From Zoogloea oleivorans (GTDB lineage: Bacteria; Pseudomonadota; Gammaproteobacteria; Burkholderiales; Rhodocyclaceae), in contig JAOAUC010000078.1 of NCBI GenBank assembly GCA_030157785.1, positions 1-64,000 on the forward strand: a stretch of DNA of 64,000 bases, written 5' to 3'. Within the stretch, counting starts at the first letter, position 1, and each line of letters opens with the position of its first letter. The notes beneath the pieces were generated by a model. That model ran no database searches. It was not told the origin of the DNA and saw nothing but the letters and a program-made list of their open reading frames with translations. Of this stretch, positions 1-9,157 are shown piece by piece. Both the position numbers and the translations under genes were made by a program.

Positions 1-7
1 AATAAAT

Positions 8-61
8 TCACAACACCCGCAATCGCGCGAACTTACGCTTGCCAACCTGAAGCACCAACCG
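8..61 (-). pseudogene. possible 3'-terminal remnant of tyrosyl-tRNA synthetase
   Basis: On the minus strand, just after the response-regulator stop codon, a short open stretch reads RLVLQVGKRKFARLRVL and then stops at 8-10. This looks like the last strand of the S4-like C-terminal domain of long-form TyrRS, which commonly ends in a GKRKFAR-type motif. There is no TyrRS body upstream: the same frame runs back into the response-regulator gene with no start. It may be a tail left by integration or recombination in the 3' end of tyrS. It is very short, the match is from memory, and chance resemblance is possible. Confidence 0.35.
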
Positions 62-69
62 CGAGACGA

Positions 70-774
70 TCACTCCGACGGCCAGATCCTTATAGGCGCA
101 GCGAACACGTACCCTACGTTCCTGGCACTGCGCAGAACCCCCACACTACCAGAACGCATTTCGATCTTGCGGCGCAGCCGACTCACGGCTGCCTCAAGGC
201 GGCGATAGTCGAAGTCCAGTTCCGGATGCCCCATGGCTTCAGCAAGCATTTCCCGCGTTGCGGCCTCGGGCACCGCATTCACCAGCACATGCATGAGCTT
301 GAACTCAGTCGGGGTCAGCAAGATGGGCTGCTCCCCCGGTGGCAGCAACTCCAGGGACTGCGCATCAAGCTGCCACCAGCCGTTTGTCGGGCGCTCCACC
401 TCATCGCTGCGGTGAAGCCGGCGATACAGACTCTCGCAAACGGCGGACAACTCGCGCATATCGATGGGCTTGACGAGATAGATGTCCGCACCGCAATCCA
501 GTCCGAGAAGACGGTCTTCCAGCTGCCCGCGGGCGGTCAGCATGGCGATGGCGATTCGCGGATGGGAAACACTCAGGCGGCGCGCAATGCTCAGGCCGTC
601 TTCTCCGGGTAATCCCAGATCAAGAACCACTACATCGACCTGTTCGGTCATCAGATACTGGTCCAGCGACGCGCCATCATTGAGCCCGACCGCCGCATGA
701 CCAAGATGACCCAGATGGAAAAGCACTTCATCACGCAAGTCGGAGTTGTCTTCGACCACTGCAATTCGGATCAT
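70..774 (-). CDS. OmpR/PhoB-family response regulator
   Basis: This 234-residue two-domain regulator has an N-terminal receiver (about residues 1-118) with the acidic pair in VVEDN, the phosphorylatable Asp52 in VVVLDLGLPG and the conserved lysine in YLVKP. A winged-helix DNA-binding domain follows (about 135-230; LTPTEFKLMHVL, the recognition segment around AAVSRLRRKIE, wing at NVGYVF). It lies 12 bases downstream of the histidine kinase gene on the same strand, so the two form an operon. The kinase promoter and the promoters of the adjacent secretion and adhesin genes share one sequence element, which makes this protein the best candidate for its binding factor. That target is inference. 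Confidence 0.9.
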   Translation of the reverse strand: MIRIAVVEDNSDLRDEVLFHLGHLGHAAVGLNDGASLDQYLMTEQVDVVVLDLGLPGEDGLSIARRLSVSHPRIAIAMLTARGQLEDRLLGLDCGADIYLVKPIDMRELSAVCESLYRRLHRSDEVERPTNGWWQLDAQSLELLPPGEQPILLTPTEFKLMHVLVNAVPEAATREMLAEAMGHPELDFDYRRLEAAVSRLRRKIEMRSGSVGVLRSARNVGYVFAAPIRIWPSE

Positions 775-786
775 GAGGCAAACCCC

Positions 787-2742
787 TTACTGTTGTTGGC
801 AAGGTAGCCAGCAGTCAAAGCAGGCACCGTTCCCCGGCTCGCCGGCAATGGCCTTGACCCATCCCTCGTGGCGCTGGACGATCTGCCGAACGAGGAACAA
901 GCCGAGGCCCAGCCCTGCCACATCGGATCGCTCGCCCACCCGGTAGTACTTTTCGAAAACCCGCTCCCGATCGGCAGCTGGAATCCCCCACCCCTGGTCG
1001 AGAATGCTCCACTGCACGCCTTCGCGGCCATCAAACACCAGCGGCTTGATGGAAATATCGATGCGCGAACCCCGCGGGGAGTACTTGAGTGCATTGTCGA
1101 TCAGGTTAAGCAGCGCGTAACGCAGCATCCTCTCGTCCGCCTGCAGGTCCGGTGTATCGTCCCTGACGGTCACGGCAAAGCGCGCCGCTGCACGGGGGCC
1201 GACGATATCTATGGCATCACGGGTCACCACCTCCATATCCACGGTACTGATGCTGCGCGTCCACACGGACACATCCGAACGGTTATGGGTCAGGACCAGT
1301 TCGAGCAGGTCATTCAGGCGGGCGACCGCCCGGGAGATGCGGTCATGGCGGCTCTGGCGCTCGACGGGGGCGTTCTCGTCCAGCAAACGCAGTGACTGTA
1401 GCGACGCATCCACGATGGAGATGGGCGTACGGAACTCATGGGCGATCATGGACAGCAAGTGCTGCTGATCCTCACGCCCCTGGCGCTCCTGCGCACCTTC
1501 AGCCTCAGCCTTGTCGGCCCTGGCTTCGGCCAATTTGCGGGCACCTTCGGATTGGTAAGTCCGGAGCACCAGCAACATCAACAACAAAAGCAGATTGGCG
1601 AGATTAGCCAGACCCGCACTCATATCCGCCAGCCCGCCAGCCGGAATCCAGCCCAAGGCAAGCCACAGGTTCCATGTTGACCACACCGCAGGGAAGGCCA
1701 CCATCGCGCAGGACCACCGCTCTCCCGCATCACCCGAACGCCAGGCCAGCACCACCGGCCAGACCAGCAGCAACCACCCCCCTGACATCAGCATCAACAC
1801 GTAGGGCGTCAGCCGGCTCTCCAGACCGAGGAAGGGCGCTGCGGCTGCGATGGCCAGAAGACAGTACAAGCCCTTGTTGATAGGCACAACCCAGGGTGCC
1901 CGCTGCTCGATACCGAGCAGTTCGCTATAGAACAGAAGCCCCAGCAAGCCGGTCGTGCAGATCGACGTGGCAATCAGGCGGTCGGCAAGAGGCTCCACGC
2001 CAGAAAAGAGAAGCTGGTTGCCCAGGCCGGTGAGAAGCCACATGTTGAAACTGTGGGACACCACATAGGCCAGAAAATACAGAAACAGGCGCTGACGCAA
2101 CCACATCGCCGAATGGAGCCCCATGAACACCAGCGCCACACACAGCCCGAAGTAGGCGCCCTGGGCCAGATAGTCTTCCTGGGTCACCTCCAGGGACCGG
2201 CTCTCGGGAATCAGACTCGGCTGGAGAATCATCGTGCTGGCGCTACTGACCCGCACGTAGATCTCGTGGACACCAGGCTCGGTCAAAAGAATCGGAAAGG
2301 TGGGCACCCGGTTGACCACATCGCCGACCGGAAGCACCCGATCACCTGCCCGGCGCTCCGGCTCGAAGTGGCCATCCGGGTGACGGTGATACAGCCTGAC
2401 ATCATCCAGAAACCCCCTGTCGAGCCGGAACCACCACAAGGTGGATGTGCCCGGCGAACGCTCCACGCGCAGACGCAACCACACGACGGCCGACGTGTAA
2501 CCGTCGGCAATACTGCCCTGCACCGGCTTGAAGTCGCCCACGGCCTCTGCTGCCGACACCTCGAGCAGGGTCCGCCGCCCGCTCGCGTCCCGCAAGACGG
2601 AAAGCCCAGGGCCAAGGGACGCCACACCGAGAGTTCGCTCCTCGACAACAACACGGTCGGCCGCGGGCAGGGCGGCATGGCAAACGCCAGCCAGGAGGAC
2701 CAAAAGGCCCCCGGCCACGAGACGCCAGATAAAAAAGAGCAT
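787..2742 (-). CDS. 7TMR-DISM sensor histidine kinase
   Basis: This 651-residue membrane kinase has a signal peptide (about 1-23), a periplasmic 7TMR-DISM extracellular domain of the carbohydrate-binding-like type (about 30-180; WLRLRVE, WWFRLDRG, YVRVSSAS), a block of seven predicted membrane helices (about 190-395), a short charged coiled coil and a kinase core. His435 lies in the H box MIAHEFRTP. The N box reads LLNLIDNALKYS, the G1 box DQGWGIP and the G2 box GLGLGLFLV. AAGAGG lies just upstream of the ATG. The ligand is unknown; DISM domains are generally thought to sense small molecules or sugars at the cell surface. It is the partner of the regulator gene 12 bases downstream. Confidence 0.9.
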   Translation of the reverse strand: MLFFIWRLVAGGLLVLLAGVCHAALPAADRVVVEERTLGVASLGPGLSVLRDASGRRTLLEVSAAEAVGDFKPVQGSIADGYTSAVVWLRLRVERSPGTSTLWWFRLDRGFLDDVRLYHRHPDGHFEPERRAGDRVLPVGDVVNRVPTFPILLTEPGVHEIYVRVSSASTMILQPSLIPESRSLEVTQEDYLAQGAYFGLCVALVFMGLHSAMWLRQRLFLYFLAYVVSHSFNMWLLTGLGNQLLFSGVEPLADRLIATSICTTGLLGLLFYSELLGIEQRAPWVVPINKGLYCLLAIAAAAPFLGLESRLTPYVLMLMSGGWLLLVWPVVLAWRSGDAGERWSCAMVAFPAVWSTWNLWLALGWIPAGGLADMSAGLANLANLLLLLMLLVLRTYQSEGARKLAEARADKAEAEGAQERQGREDQQHLLSMIAHEFRTPISIVDASLQSLRLLDENAPVERQSRHDRISRAVARLNDLLELVLTHNRSDVSVWTRSISTVDMEVVTRDAIDIVGPRAAARFAVTVRDDTPDLQADERMLRYALLNLIDNALKYSPRGSRIDISIKPLVFDGREGVQWSILDQGWGIPAADRERVFEKYYRVGERSDVAGLGLGLFLVRQIVQRHEGWVKAIAGEPGNGACFDCWLPCQQQ

Positions 2743-2774
2743 GAAGCCTCTTAAGAATATGAGTATTGATCCGA

Positions 2775-2816
2775 AATCTACGTCAAGTCAGTGAGTGATG
2801 GCTGCGCTTTCCTGAC
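2775..2816 (-). promoter_or_regulatory. putative autoregulated promoter of the kinase/regulator operon
   Basis: On the minus strand, GTCAGGAAAGCGCAGC begins at 2816 and a -10-like TAGATT lies at 2780-2775. The first base of the hexamer is 36 bases after the first base of the motif. The same geometry recurs at 2834 and 9158 on the plus strand. The GTCAGGAAA half here and the copy at 2834-2842 form a perfect 9-bp inverted repeat with a 17-base spacer, so both divergent promoters could share one bound complex. The promoter assignment is inferred. Confidence 0.55.
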
Positions 2817-2833
2817 AGCCACCCCGCCATGCC

Positions 2834-2875
2834 GTCAGGAAATGACAGCCTTCACGGCATTTTTGTTTTTATCTT
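2834..2875 (+). promoter_or_regulatory. putative activator site and -10 of the type I secretion operon
   Basis: GTCAGGAAATGACAGC occupies 2834-2849, and a -10-like TATCTT lies at 2870-2875. The 16-mer is identical to 9158-9173 upstream of the adhesin gene, and the distance to the hexamer is the same. The motif would span about -48 to -33, overlapping the -35 position, as is typical of activator-dependent promoters with a poor -35. The predicted leader to the ATG at 2909 is about 27 bases. Confidence 0.55.
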
Positions 2876-2908
2876 AGGCGGCAACGCCACACAACGCCCC
2901 CCTCCGCG

Positions 2909-4648
2909 ATGCCCTCCCCAACCCTGTCCGACCATTCCGCGGAAGCCGGCAAGCCGGAATTGCGCGCCGCCCTGCACACCCTGCGCAGCGGGCTGTGGCA
3001 CGCCCTCGGCTTCAGCCTCGCGGCCAGCCTGCTGGCCCTGGCCCCGTCCTGGTACATGCTTGAGGTGTACGACAGGGTTGTCCTGAGCCGCAATGGCACG
3101 ACCCTGCTCATGCTGACCCTGGCCATCCTGCTGGCCTACGGGCTGATCCAGATCCAGGAATGGACGCGCAACTCGCTGCTCCATGCAGCCTCAGTCAGCT
3201 TCGAGGAACAACTCGGCGGCCGGGTCTTCAGTGCCGCGCTCGGCGCCAGCCGCGCCGGCCTGGCAGAAGGTGGCGCCCAGTCGCAGCAGGATTTGCGCAC
3301 CTTGCGGGATTTTCTCCGGTCGCCTGCCCTGATCGCCGCCTTCGAGTTGCCCATGATGCTCGTCTACCTGGTGCTGCTGTATGCGATCTCCCCCTGGCTG
3401 CTTGCCGTTACGCTTGGCGCAGCCCTGCTTCAGAGCCTCATCGGCTGGCTTAACGGACGCGCCACCAGCCCGGCCCTGCGGGAAGCCAATCGCTACGGCC
3501 TGAGCGCCCAGACCTATGCCGACCGCCTCCTGCAAAATGCCCAGGCCGTCGAGGCCATGGGCATGCTGGGGGCCGTTCGCCAGCGCTGGAATGACACCCA
3601 GCGCAAGGCAGTCGGCCTGCAGGCCCGCGCATCCCTAGCGGGCGGTGGCTGGCAGGCCGGCGCCAAGCTGCTCCAGAATCTCGTCGGATCGGCGTTGCTG
3701 GGCCTGGCCTGCTTGCTACTGCTTAAAAACGAACTGAACGGCGGCGGCGCCATGCTGGTGATCGCCGGCATCTTCGGCGGCCGCGCCCTCGCGCCCTTCG
3801 TCCAGATCGTCACCCACTGGCGCAGCATCGTCATGACCCAGGATGCCTGGCGGCGCCTCGGCCGGGTTCTCAAGAGCCAGTCACCCACTCCCCCCGCGAT
3901 GCCCTTGCCGCCCCCCAGGGGCACGCTGACCGTTCAGCATGTCAGCGCCAGCGCCCCGGGCCAGGCAGCACTGGTGCTGCGTGACATCCACTTCGCCCTT
4001 CAGCCCGGCGAGGTGCTGGCCGTCATCGGCCCCTCCGGCGCCGGCAAGAGCAGCCTCGGCCGCGTGCTGCTCGGCCTGTGGCCGCCCTCTGGCGGCAAGG
4101 TTCGGCTCGACGGCGTCGATATCCACCAGTGGGCCAAGGAAGAACTCGGCCCCCATCTCGGCTACCTGCCCCAGGGCGTCAGCCTGATCGAGGGCACACT
4201 GGCCGACAACATTGCACGCTTCTCGACACCCGACCCCGATCGCCTGCAAGTGGCCATCGAGGCCGCCGGGCTCCATGACCTGGTGGTCTCCCTGCCCGAA
4301 GGGCTCGACACCCCCCTCGGAACGGATGGCGCCCGCCTGTCCGGCGGTCAGCGCCAGCGCATCGGGCTGGCCCGTGCCATCTACGGCCGGCCCGCCTTCG
4401 TCGTGCTCGACGAACCCAATTCCAGCCTCGACGAAGCCGGCGACCAGGCCCTCACCCAACTGATCGACAGCCGCCGGCGCCAGGGCACCACCTTCATCGT
4501 CATGACCCACCGGACCAGCATCCTGTCCGTTGCCGACAAGATCCTGCTGCTGGTGGATGGTCAGCAACAAGCCTTCGGCCCGCGCGACGAAGTCCTCGCT
4601 GCCATCCGCCAAGCCAACGAACAGCACGCCCGCCAGGCCACTGCCTGA
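2909..4648 (+). CDS. type I secretion ABC transporter, PrtD-like, first copy
   Basis: This 579-residue inner-membrane exporter half-transporter energises substrate passage through a type I secretion channel. An N-terminal membrane domain (about residues 25-310, six helices) precedes a nucleotide-binding domain. Walker A is GPSGAGKSS (374-382), the Q loop is YLPQG, the signature is LSGGQ (477-481), Walker B is VVLDEP with D501-E502, and the H loop is MTHR. There is no N-terminal C39 peptidase or peptidase-like domain, as expected for the PrtD/AprD group. It is the first gene of a four-gene operon and is followed after six bases by a second ATPase of exactly the same length. Confidence 0.92.
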   Translation: MPSPTLSDHSAEAGKPELRAALHTLRSGLWHALGFSLAASLLALAPSWYMLEVYDRVVLSRNGTTLLMLTLAILLAYGLIQIQEWTRNSLLHAASVSFEEQLGGRVFSAALGASRAGLAEGGAQSQQDLRTLRDFLRSPALIAAFELPMMLVYLVLLYAISPWLLAVTLGAALLQSLIGWLNGRATSPALREANRYGLSAQTYADRLLQNAQAVEAMGMLGAVRQRWNDTQRKAVGLQARASLAGGGWQAGAKLLQNLVGSALLGLACLLLLKNELNGGGAMLVIAGIFGGRALAPFVQIVTHWRSIVMTQDAWRRLGRVLKSQSPTPPAMPLPPPRGTLTVQHVSASAPGQAALVLRDIHFALQPGEVLAVIGPSGAGKSSLGRVLLGLWPPSGGKVRLDGVDIHQWAKEELGPHLGYLPQGVSLIEGTLADNIARFSTPDPDRLQVAIEAAGLHDLVVSLPEGLDTPLGTDGARLSGGQRQRIGLARAIYGRPAFVVLDEPNSSLDEAGDQALTQLIDSRRRQGTTFIVMTHRTSILSVADKILLLVDGQQQAFGPRDEVLAAIRQANEQHARQATA

Positions 4649-4654
4649 CCATCC

Positions 4655-6394
4655 ATGACCACAGCCACTTCCCCAGCCTCCGGCCACTCCCGGGTCCTGC
4701 TCGACGCCCTGGCCGCGCACCGCCGGGCCTTCCTGCAGGTCGGCCTCCTGAGCTTCGGCATCAACCTGCTGATGCTCACCCCCACCGTATACATGCTGCA
4801 GGTCTACGACCGGGTACTCACCAGCCAGAACACACTCACGCTGCTCGTGGTGTCGCTGATAACCCTTGCACTGTTCATCCTGATGGCCGTCGCCGAAACC
4901 TGGCGCTCCCGCCTGCTGGTGCAGGTCAGCAATGCCATCGAGACGCGCCTTGGCGAACCGGTCTTCCTGGCCTGCTTCGCCAATAGTCTCAATGCCTTTT
5001 CCGGCCCCCCCGGCCGGCCACTGGGCGATCTCACCCAGCTCCGCCAGTTCCTCACCGGGCCGGCCGTCTTCGCCTTTTTCGACGCACCGTGGACGCCCAT
5101 CTATATTGGCGTGCTGTTCATGCTGCACCCTGTCCTCGGCATGGGTGCCCTGTTCTTCGCCGTCATCCAGGGTGTGCTGGCCCTGTGGAGCCACCGGCGC
5201 AGCCTCGTTTCGACCAGCGCCGCCAACAACGCGCAACAGGCCGAGACCATCCTGCTGCAAAGCGCCAACAGCAACGCCGAAGTGATCGAAAGCATGGGCA
5301 TGAGCGTCGGGCTGCGTCGCCACTGGGGTGCCCGGCGCCAGGCCCGGCAGGCCACCCAGGATGCCCAGCATGTCGAAACCCAGGGCTTCGGCTCCCTCAG
5401 CAAATTCACCCGCCAGGCCCAGCAGTCCCTGATCCTCGGCCTCGGCGCCCTGCTCGTGATCGACGGCCAGCTCACTGCCGGTGCAATGATCGCCGCCAAC
5501 GTGCTGATGACCCGCGCCCTCTCCCCCATCGACCTCCTCGTCGGCAGCTGGCGTCAGGCCATCGGCGCGCGGGAATCCTTCGTCCGGCTGCGCACGCTCC
5601 TCGACGCCCATCCTCCCCGGCCCACCCTGGCTGACTTCCCCCCGCCCCGCGGCCGGATCCGGCTGGAAGACATCCACGCCACGGCCGCCGGCCGCGACAC
5701 GCCGATTCTCGAACATCTCGATCTGCAACTGGAACCCGGTACCGTCACCGTGGTGCTCGGCCCCTCCGGTTCCGGCAAATCGACCCTGGCCCGCGTGCTG
5801 CTGGGCATCTGGCCGTGCAGCCAGGGCCGCATCCTGCTCGACGGCATTCCGTTGGAGGAGCATGACCGTGACACCCTCGGCCCCAGCCTCGGCTACCTCC
5901 CCCAGGACATCGAACTGCTCGACGGCAGCGTCGCCGACAACATTGCCCGCTTCAACAAACCCGACCCCGACAAGGTCATCGCCGCCGCGCAGGCCTGCGG
6001 CCTGCACGAAGCCATCCTGAAGCTCCCGCGCGGCTACGACACCCCGGTCGGTGCCGGCGGCCGCCTGCTCTCGGGAGGCATGTGCCAGCGCATCGCCCTG
6101 GCGCGAGCGGTATATGGCAAGCCTTGCCTGCTGGTCCTCGATGAACCCAACGCCAACCTCGACGAAGCCGGCGAAATCGCCCTGGGTCGGCTGGTCCGGG
6201 CCCGCCGCGACGAAGGCGCCACCGTTTTTGTGATCAGTCACCGCCCCGCCATCCTGTCGACAGCCGACCGGGTCATCGTCCTGCAGGCCGGTCGCATCCG
6301 CCTCGACGGCCCCCCCGCGGATGTCCTGCCCGCCCTGCGGACCCCGCCCGCGGCCGCGAGCCTGCCCCCCCACACCTCTCCCTTCCCGGCCTGA
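4655..6394 (+). CDS. type I secretion ABC transporter, PrtD-like, second copy
   Basis: This second PrtD-family half-transporter also has 579 residues. The membrane domain (about 25-310) is followed by an ATPase domain with Walker [10 protein letters not shown] (369-377), Q loop YLPQD, Walker B LLVLDEP and H loop ISHR. The signature reads LSGGMCQR (472 onward) instead of the usual LSGGQxQR. All catalytic residues remain. Having two non-identical ATPases in one secretion operon suggests a heterodimeric transporter, or a duplication giving two homodimers. The sequence cannot tell these apart. The start is six bases after the first copy's stop. Confidence 0.9.
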   Translation: MTTATSPASGHSRVLLDALAAHRRAFLQVGLLSFGINLLMLTPTVYMLQVYDRVLTSQNTLTLLVVSLITLALFILMAVAETWRSRLLVQVSNAIETRLGEPVFLACFANSLNAFSGPPGRPLGDLTQLRQFLTGPAVFAFFDAPWTPIYIGVLFMLHPVLGMGALFFAVIQGVLALWSHRRSLVSTSAANNAQQAETILLQSANSNAEVIESMGMSVGLRRHWGARRQARQATQDAQHVETQGFGSLSKFTRQAQQSLILGLGALLVIDGQLTAGAMIAANVLMTRALSPIDLLVGSWRQAIGARESFVRLRTLLDAHPPRPTLADFPPPRGRIRLEDIHATAAGRDTPILEHLDLQLEPGTVTVVLGPSGSGKSTLARVLLGIWPCSQGRILLDGIPLEEHDRDTLGPSLGYLPQDIELLDGSVADNIARFNKPDPDKVIAAAQACGLHEAILKLPRGYDTPVGAGGRLLSGGMCQRIALARAVYGKPCLLVLDEPNANLDEAGEIALGRLVRARRDEGATVFVISHRPAILSTADRVIVLQAGRIRLDGPPADVLPALRTPPAAASLPPHTSPFPA

Positions 6395-6424
6395 CACCCC
6401 GTCTCGCGAATCACGGTGCATTCC

Positions 6425-7753
6425 ATGTTCAAGCCCTCCCAAGCCAAGCCCACCGACGAAGCCAGCAAGCCTGGCACCACGCGGCGCATCACCCGCATCG
6501 GACTCCTGCTGAGCGGCATCGGTGTCGCAGTCGCCCTGCTATGGATCGCCACTGCCCCGCTCGACGAAGGCGTTCCCGCCCAGGGCAGCGTGGTGGTCGA
6601 CACCAAGCGCAAGGCGGTCCAGCACGCCACCGGCGGTATCGTCCGCGAAGTCCTGGTTGGCGAAGGCAGCACCGTCACCGAAGGGCAGCCCCTGCTGCGT
6701 CTCGACAACGCCCAGGCGCAGGCCAACTACCAGACCATCCGCCAGCGCTACCTCGGCCTGCGCGCCATGGAAGCCCGGCTGGTGGCCGAACGCGACGGCC
6801 TGGGGGCCATGAAGCCCCACGCCGACCTGCAGGCCGCGCGCAGTGATGCGCTGATCCAGGTGCAGTGGCAAACCCAGCAACAACTGCTCGGCTCCCGGCG
6901 CAGCGCCTTTGAAGCAGAACTCGCCGGCATCGAGGAAAACCGCCAGGCCCAGCAGGTCTCCATCGACTCCTTCAAGTCCATGCAGACAAGCCGGCAACGT
7001 CAGCTCAGCCTGCTCCAGGAAGAGCACGGCCAGACCCGCGGACTCGTCCAGGAAGGCTACGCCCCGCGCAACCGCCAGCTCGAACTCGAACGCATGATGG
7101 CCGAAACCCAGTCCTCACTGGCCGAGATCGAAGGCAACATCCTGCGCGCCCGCCGCACCATCGCCGAACTGGGGCAGCGGGTCAGCCAAAGGCGCGGCGA
7201 ATACCGCAAGGAAGTCAGCACCGACCTCGCCGAAGTCCTTCGCGAAGTCGAGGCCGACATGGAGAAACTCAAGGCCGCCCGCGAGGAACTCGACCGCACC
7301 GAAATCCGCGCCCCGGTCGGTGGCCAGGTCGTCGGTTTGGCCATCCAGTCTGTCGGTGCCGTCATCCAGCCAGCCCAGAAGATCGCCGACGTCGTCCCCG
7401 CCGGCGAATCCCTGCTGCTCGAAGCACGCGTGCCCCTGCACCTCATCGACCGGGTGCATGAAGGCCTGCCGGTGGACGTCCGCTTCAACGGCTTCGCCCA
7501 TAGCCCTCAACTGGTTGTCGATGCCCGCGTCAAGTCGGTGTCCGCCGACATCCTCAACGACCCCGCCACCCAGCAGAGCTATTACCTGGCCCGCGTGACG
7601 GTGACCCCCGAAGGGCTCAAGACCCTCGGCAACCGCCAGCTCCAGCCCGGCATGCCGGTCGAAGTGGTCTTCCGTACCGGCGAACGGACCGTGCTCACTT
7701 ACCTGCTGCATCCGCTGGTCAAGCGCCTGTCAGCCTCGATGAAGGAGGAATGA
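6425..7753 (+). CDS. HlyD-family type I secretion periplasmic adaptor
   Basis: This 442-residue membrane fusion protein links the ABC transporter to the outer-membrane channel. A cytoplasmic N-terminus is followed by one membrane helix (about 22-42), a lipoyl half-motif (QHATGGIVREVLVGEG), a long periplasmic coiled coil (about 95-285) and a second lipoyl/beta-barrel part (TEIRAPVGGQVVGL). It ends with the conserved MPVEVVFRTGERT tail of the PrtE/HlyD group. A GTG start at 6416 would add three residues; the ATG at 6425 was chosen, though neither has a strong ribosome site. It lies between the ATPases and the TolC-like gene. Confidence 0.92.
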   Translation: MFKPSQAKPTDEASKPGTTRRITRIGLLLSGIGVAVALLWIATAPLDEGVPAQGSVVVDTKRKAVQHATGGIVREVLVGEGSTVTEGQPLLRLDNAQAQANYQTIRQRYLGLRAMEARLVAERDGLGAMKPHADLQAARSDALIQVQWQTQQQLLGSRRSAFEAELAGIEENRQAQQVSIDSFKSMQTSRQRQLSLLQEEHGQTRGLVQEGYAPRNRQLELERMMAETQSSLAEIEGNILRARRTIAELGQRVSQRRGEYRKEVSTDLAEVLREVEADMEKLKAAREELDRTEIRAPVGGQVVGLAIQSVGAVIQPAQKIADVVPAGESLLLEARVPLHLIDRVHEGLPVDVRFNGFAHSPQLVVDARVKSVSADILNDPATQQSYYLARVTVTPEGLKTLGNRQLQPGMPVEVVFRTGERTVLTYLLHPLVKRLSASMKEE

Positions 7754-7755
7754 GA

Positions 7756-9138
7756 ATGACCAGCATGCCTCCGCTCCTTGCCCGCAAACTGGCCCTGCTG
7801 CTGGCCGGCAGCGTACTCGCGCTTTCCGCCTCGGCCGCCGACACCGCGGCACCGCGCCGGCTTGATCTCGACAAAGCCTGGCACGCCGCCTTCGCCAACG
7901 ACGCCATCCTGCGCGCCGCCCGGGCCGGCGCCGAAGCCGGCGCCGAAGCCGTCCCCATCGCGCGCGCCCAGTTGCTCCCCCAGATCGGCATCAGCCTGGG
8001 TCGCAACTTCAACGAACTCGAAACCGACACCACCGTCCTCAATCGCCCGGTCAACACCCGGCAGGACTACTACAGCGGCACCCGCGCCATCACGCTCCGC
8101 CAGCCCCTCCTCCAGCCCGTCCAGTGGGCAGCCCTGCGCCAGGCCGGCGCCCAGGCCGTGGAAGCCGAAGCGAATCTCGCCAACGCCCGACAGCAACTCG
8201 TCACCCGCCTCGCTGAAGCCTATTTCGACCTGCTGCTCGCCGACGACCAGATCACCCTCGTCCGGGCCCAGACCCAGGCCCACGCCAGTCAGCTCGAAGC
8301 CGCCAAAAAGGCGCTTGCGGCCGGCTCCGGCATCCGCACCGACATCGACGAAGCGCAGGCCCGCCTCGACCTGGACACAGCCCTCGCGCTGGAAGCCCGC
8401 CAGCAGCGGGAAATCACCCGCCGCCGTCTCCAGCACCTGGTCGGTGAACCCTTTGCCGACATCGCCCCCCTTGGCATAGACCGCCTGCGTCGCCAGCCAC
8501 CAGCGGCGGGCGAGCTCGACGACTGGATCACCCTGGCCGAAGAGAACAGCCCCGAACTGCAGCTCCTGCGCGCCCGCCTGGAAGGCGCCAGCGAGGAACT
8601 CAACAAGGCACGCGCCCGCCACCTGCCAACCATGGACGCCATCGCCCAAGTCAATCGCGGCGTCAGCGACAACATCAACCGCATCAACTCCACCACCACC
8701 CAGTCGAGCATCGGCGTCCAGTTCAACATGGCCCTGTTCTCGGGGGGCGGCGTCGAAGCCGCCGTCCGCCAGGCCCGCGCCGAACTCATGCGCGCCCAGG
8801 AAAACCTCGCCGCCCAGCGCCTCGACCTCAACCTGCGCCTGCACCGGGAACATCGCGGCGTCACCGAAGGCCTGCTGCGCATCAAGGCCATGGAACAAGC
8901 CGTCATCTCGGCCGAGCAACTGGCCCTGTCGAGCCGCCGCTCCTATCAGGCCGGCGCCCGCACCACCATCGACGTGCTCAACGCCGAACAGCAACTGGCC
9001 ACCGCCCGCCGCGATCTCGCCCAGGCCCGCTACACGATGCTTGGCGCATACGTCCGGCTCCAGACCCTGACCGGCGTCTTCGACGACCGGCGCCTGTCCG
9101 AACTGAACACCCTCCTCGACAGCACGACATTGCAATAA
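7756..9138 (+). CDS. TolC-family outer membrane protein of type I secretion
   Basis: This 460-residue outer-membrane efflux channel has an N-terminal signal peptide ending near SASAAD and the two repeated OEP domains with alternating helical hairpins and strands (for example YFDLLLADDQ and SYQAGARTTIDVLNAEQ). Its length is typical of TolC/PrtF/AggA-type proteins. AAGGAGG at 7742-7748 is seven bases before the ATG at 7756. The in-frame ATG at 7750 overlaps the upstream stop but has no spacing from that site, so 7756 is preferred. It is the last gene of the secretion operon and is followed by the adhesin gene with its own putative promoter. Confidence 0.92.
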   Translation: MTSMPPLLARKLALLLAGSVLALSASAADTAAPRRLDLDKAWHAAFANDAILRAARAGAEAGAEAVPIARAQLLPQIGISLGRNFNELETDTTVLNRPVNTRQDYYSGTRAITLRQPLLQPVQWAALRQAGAQAVEAEANLANARQQLVTRLAEAYFDLLLADDQITLVRAQTQAHASQLEAAKKALAAGSGIRTDIDEAQARLDLDTALALEARQQREITRRRLQHLVGEPFADIAPLGIDRLRRQPPAAGELDDWITLAEENSPELQLLRARLEGASEELNKARARHLPTMDAIAQVNRGVSDNINRINSTTTQSSIGVQFNMALFSGGGVEAAVRQARAELMRAQENLAAQRLDLNLRLHREHRGVTEGLLRIKAMEQAVISAEQLALSSRRSYQAGARTTIDVLNAEQQLATARRDLAQARYTMLGAYVRLQTLTGVFDDRRLSELNTLLDSTTLQ

Positions 9139-9157
9139 ATGAAAACCCGGCAGGAAT

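Noticed and set aside
3881-6442. 853-codon open frame opposite the secretion ATPases
   Set aside because: It is antisense to well-supported ABC transporter genes and its composition is that of a codon-bias shadow.
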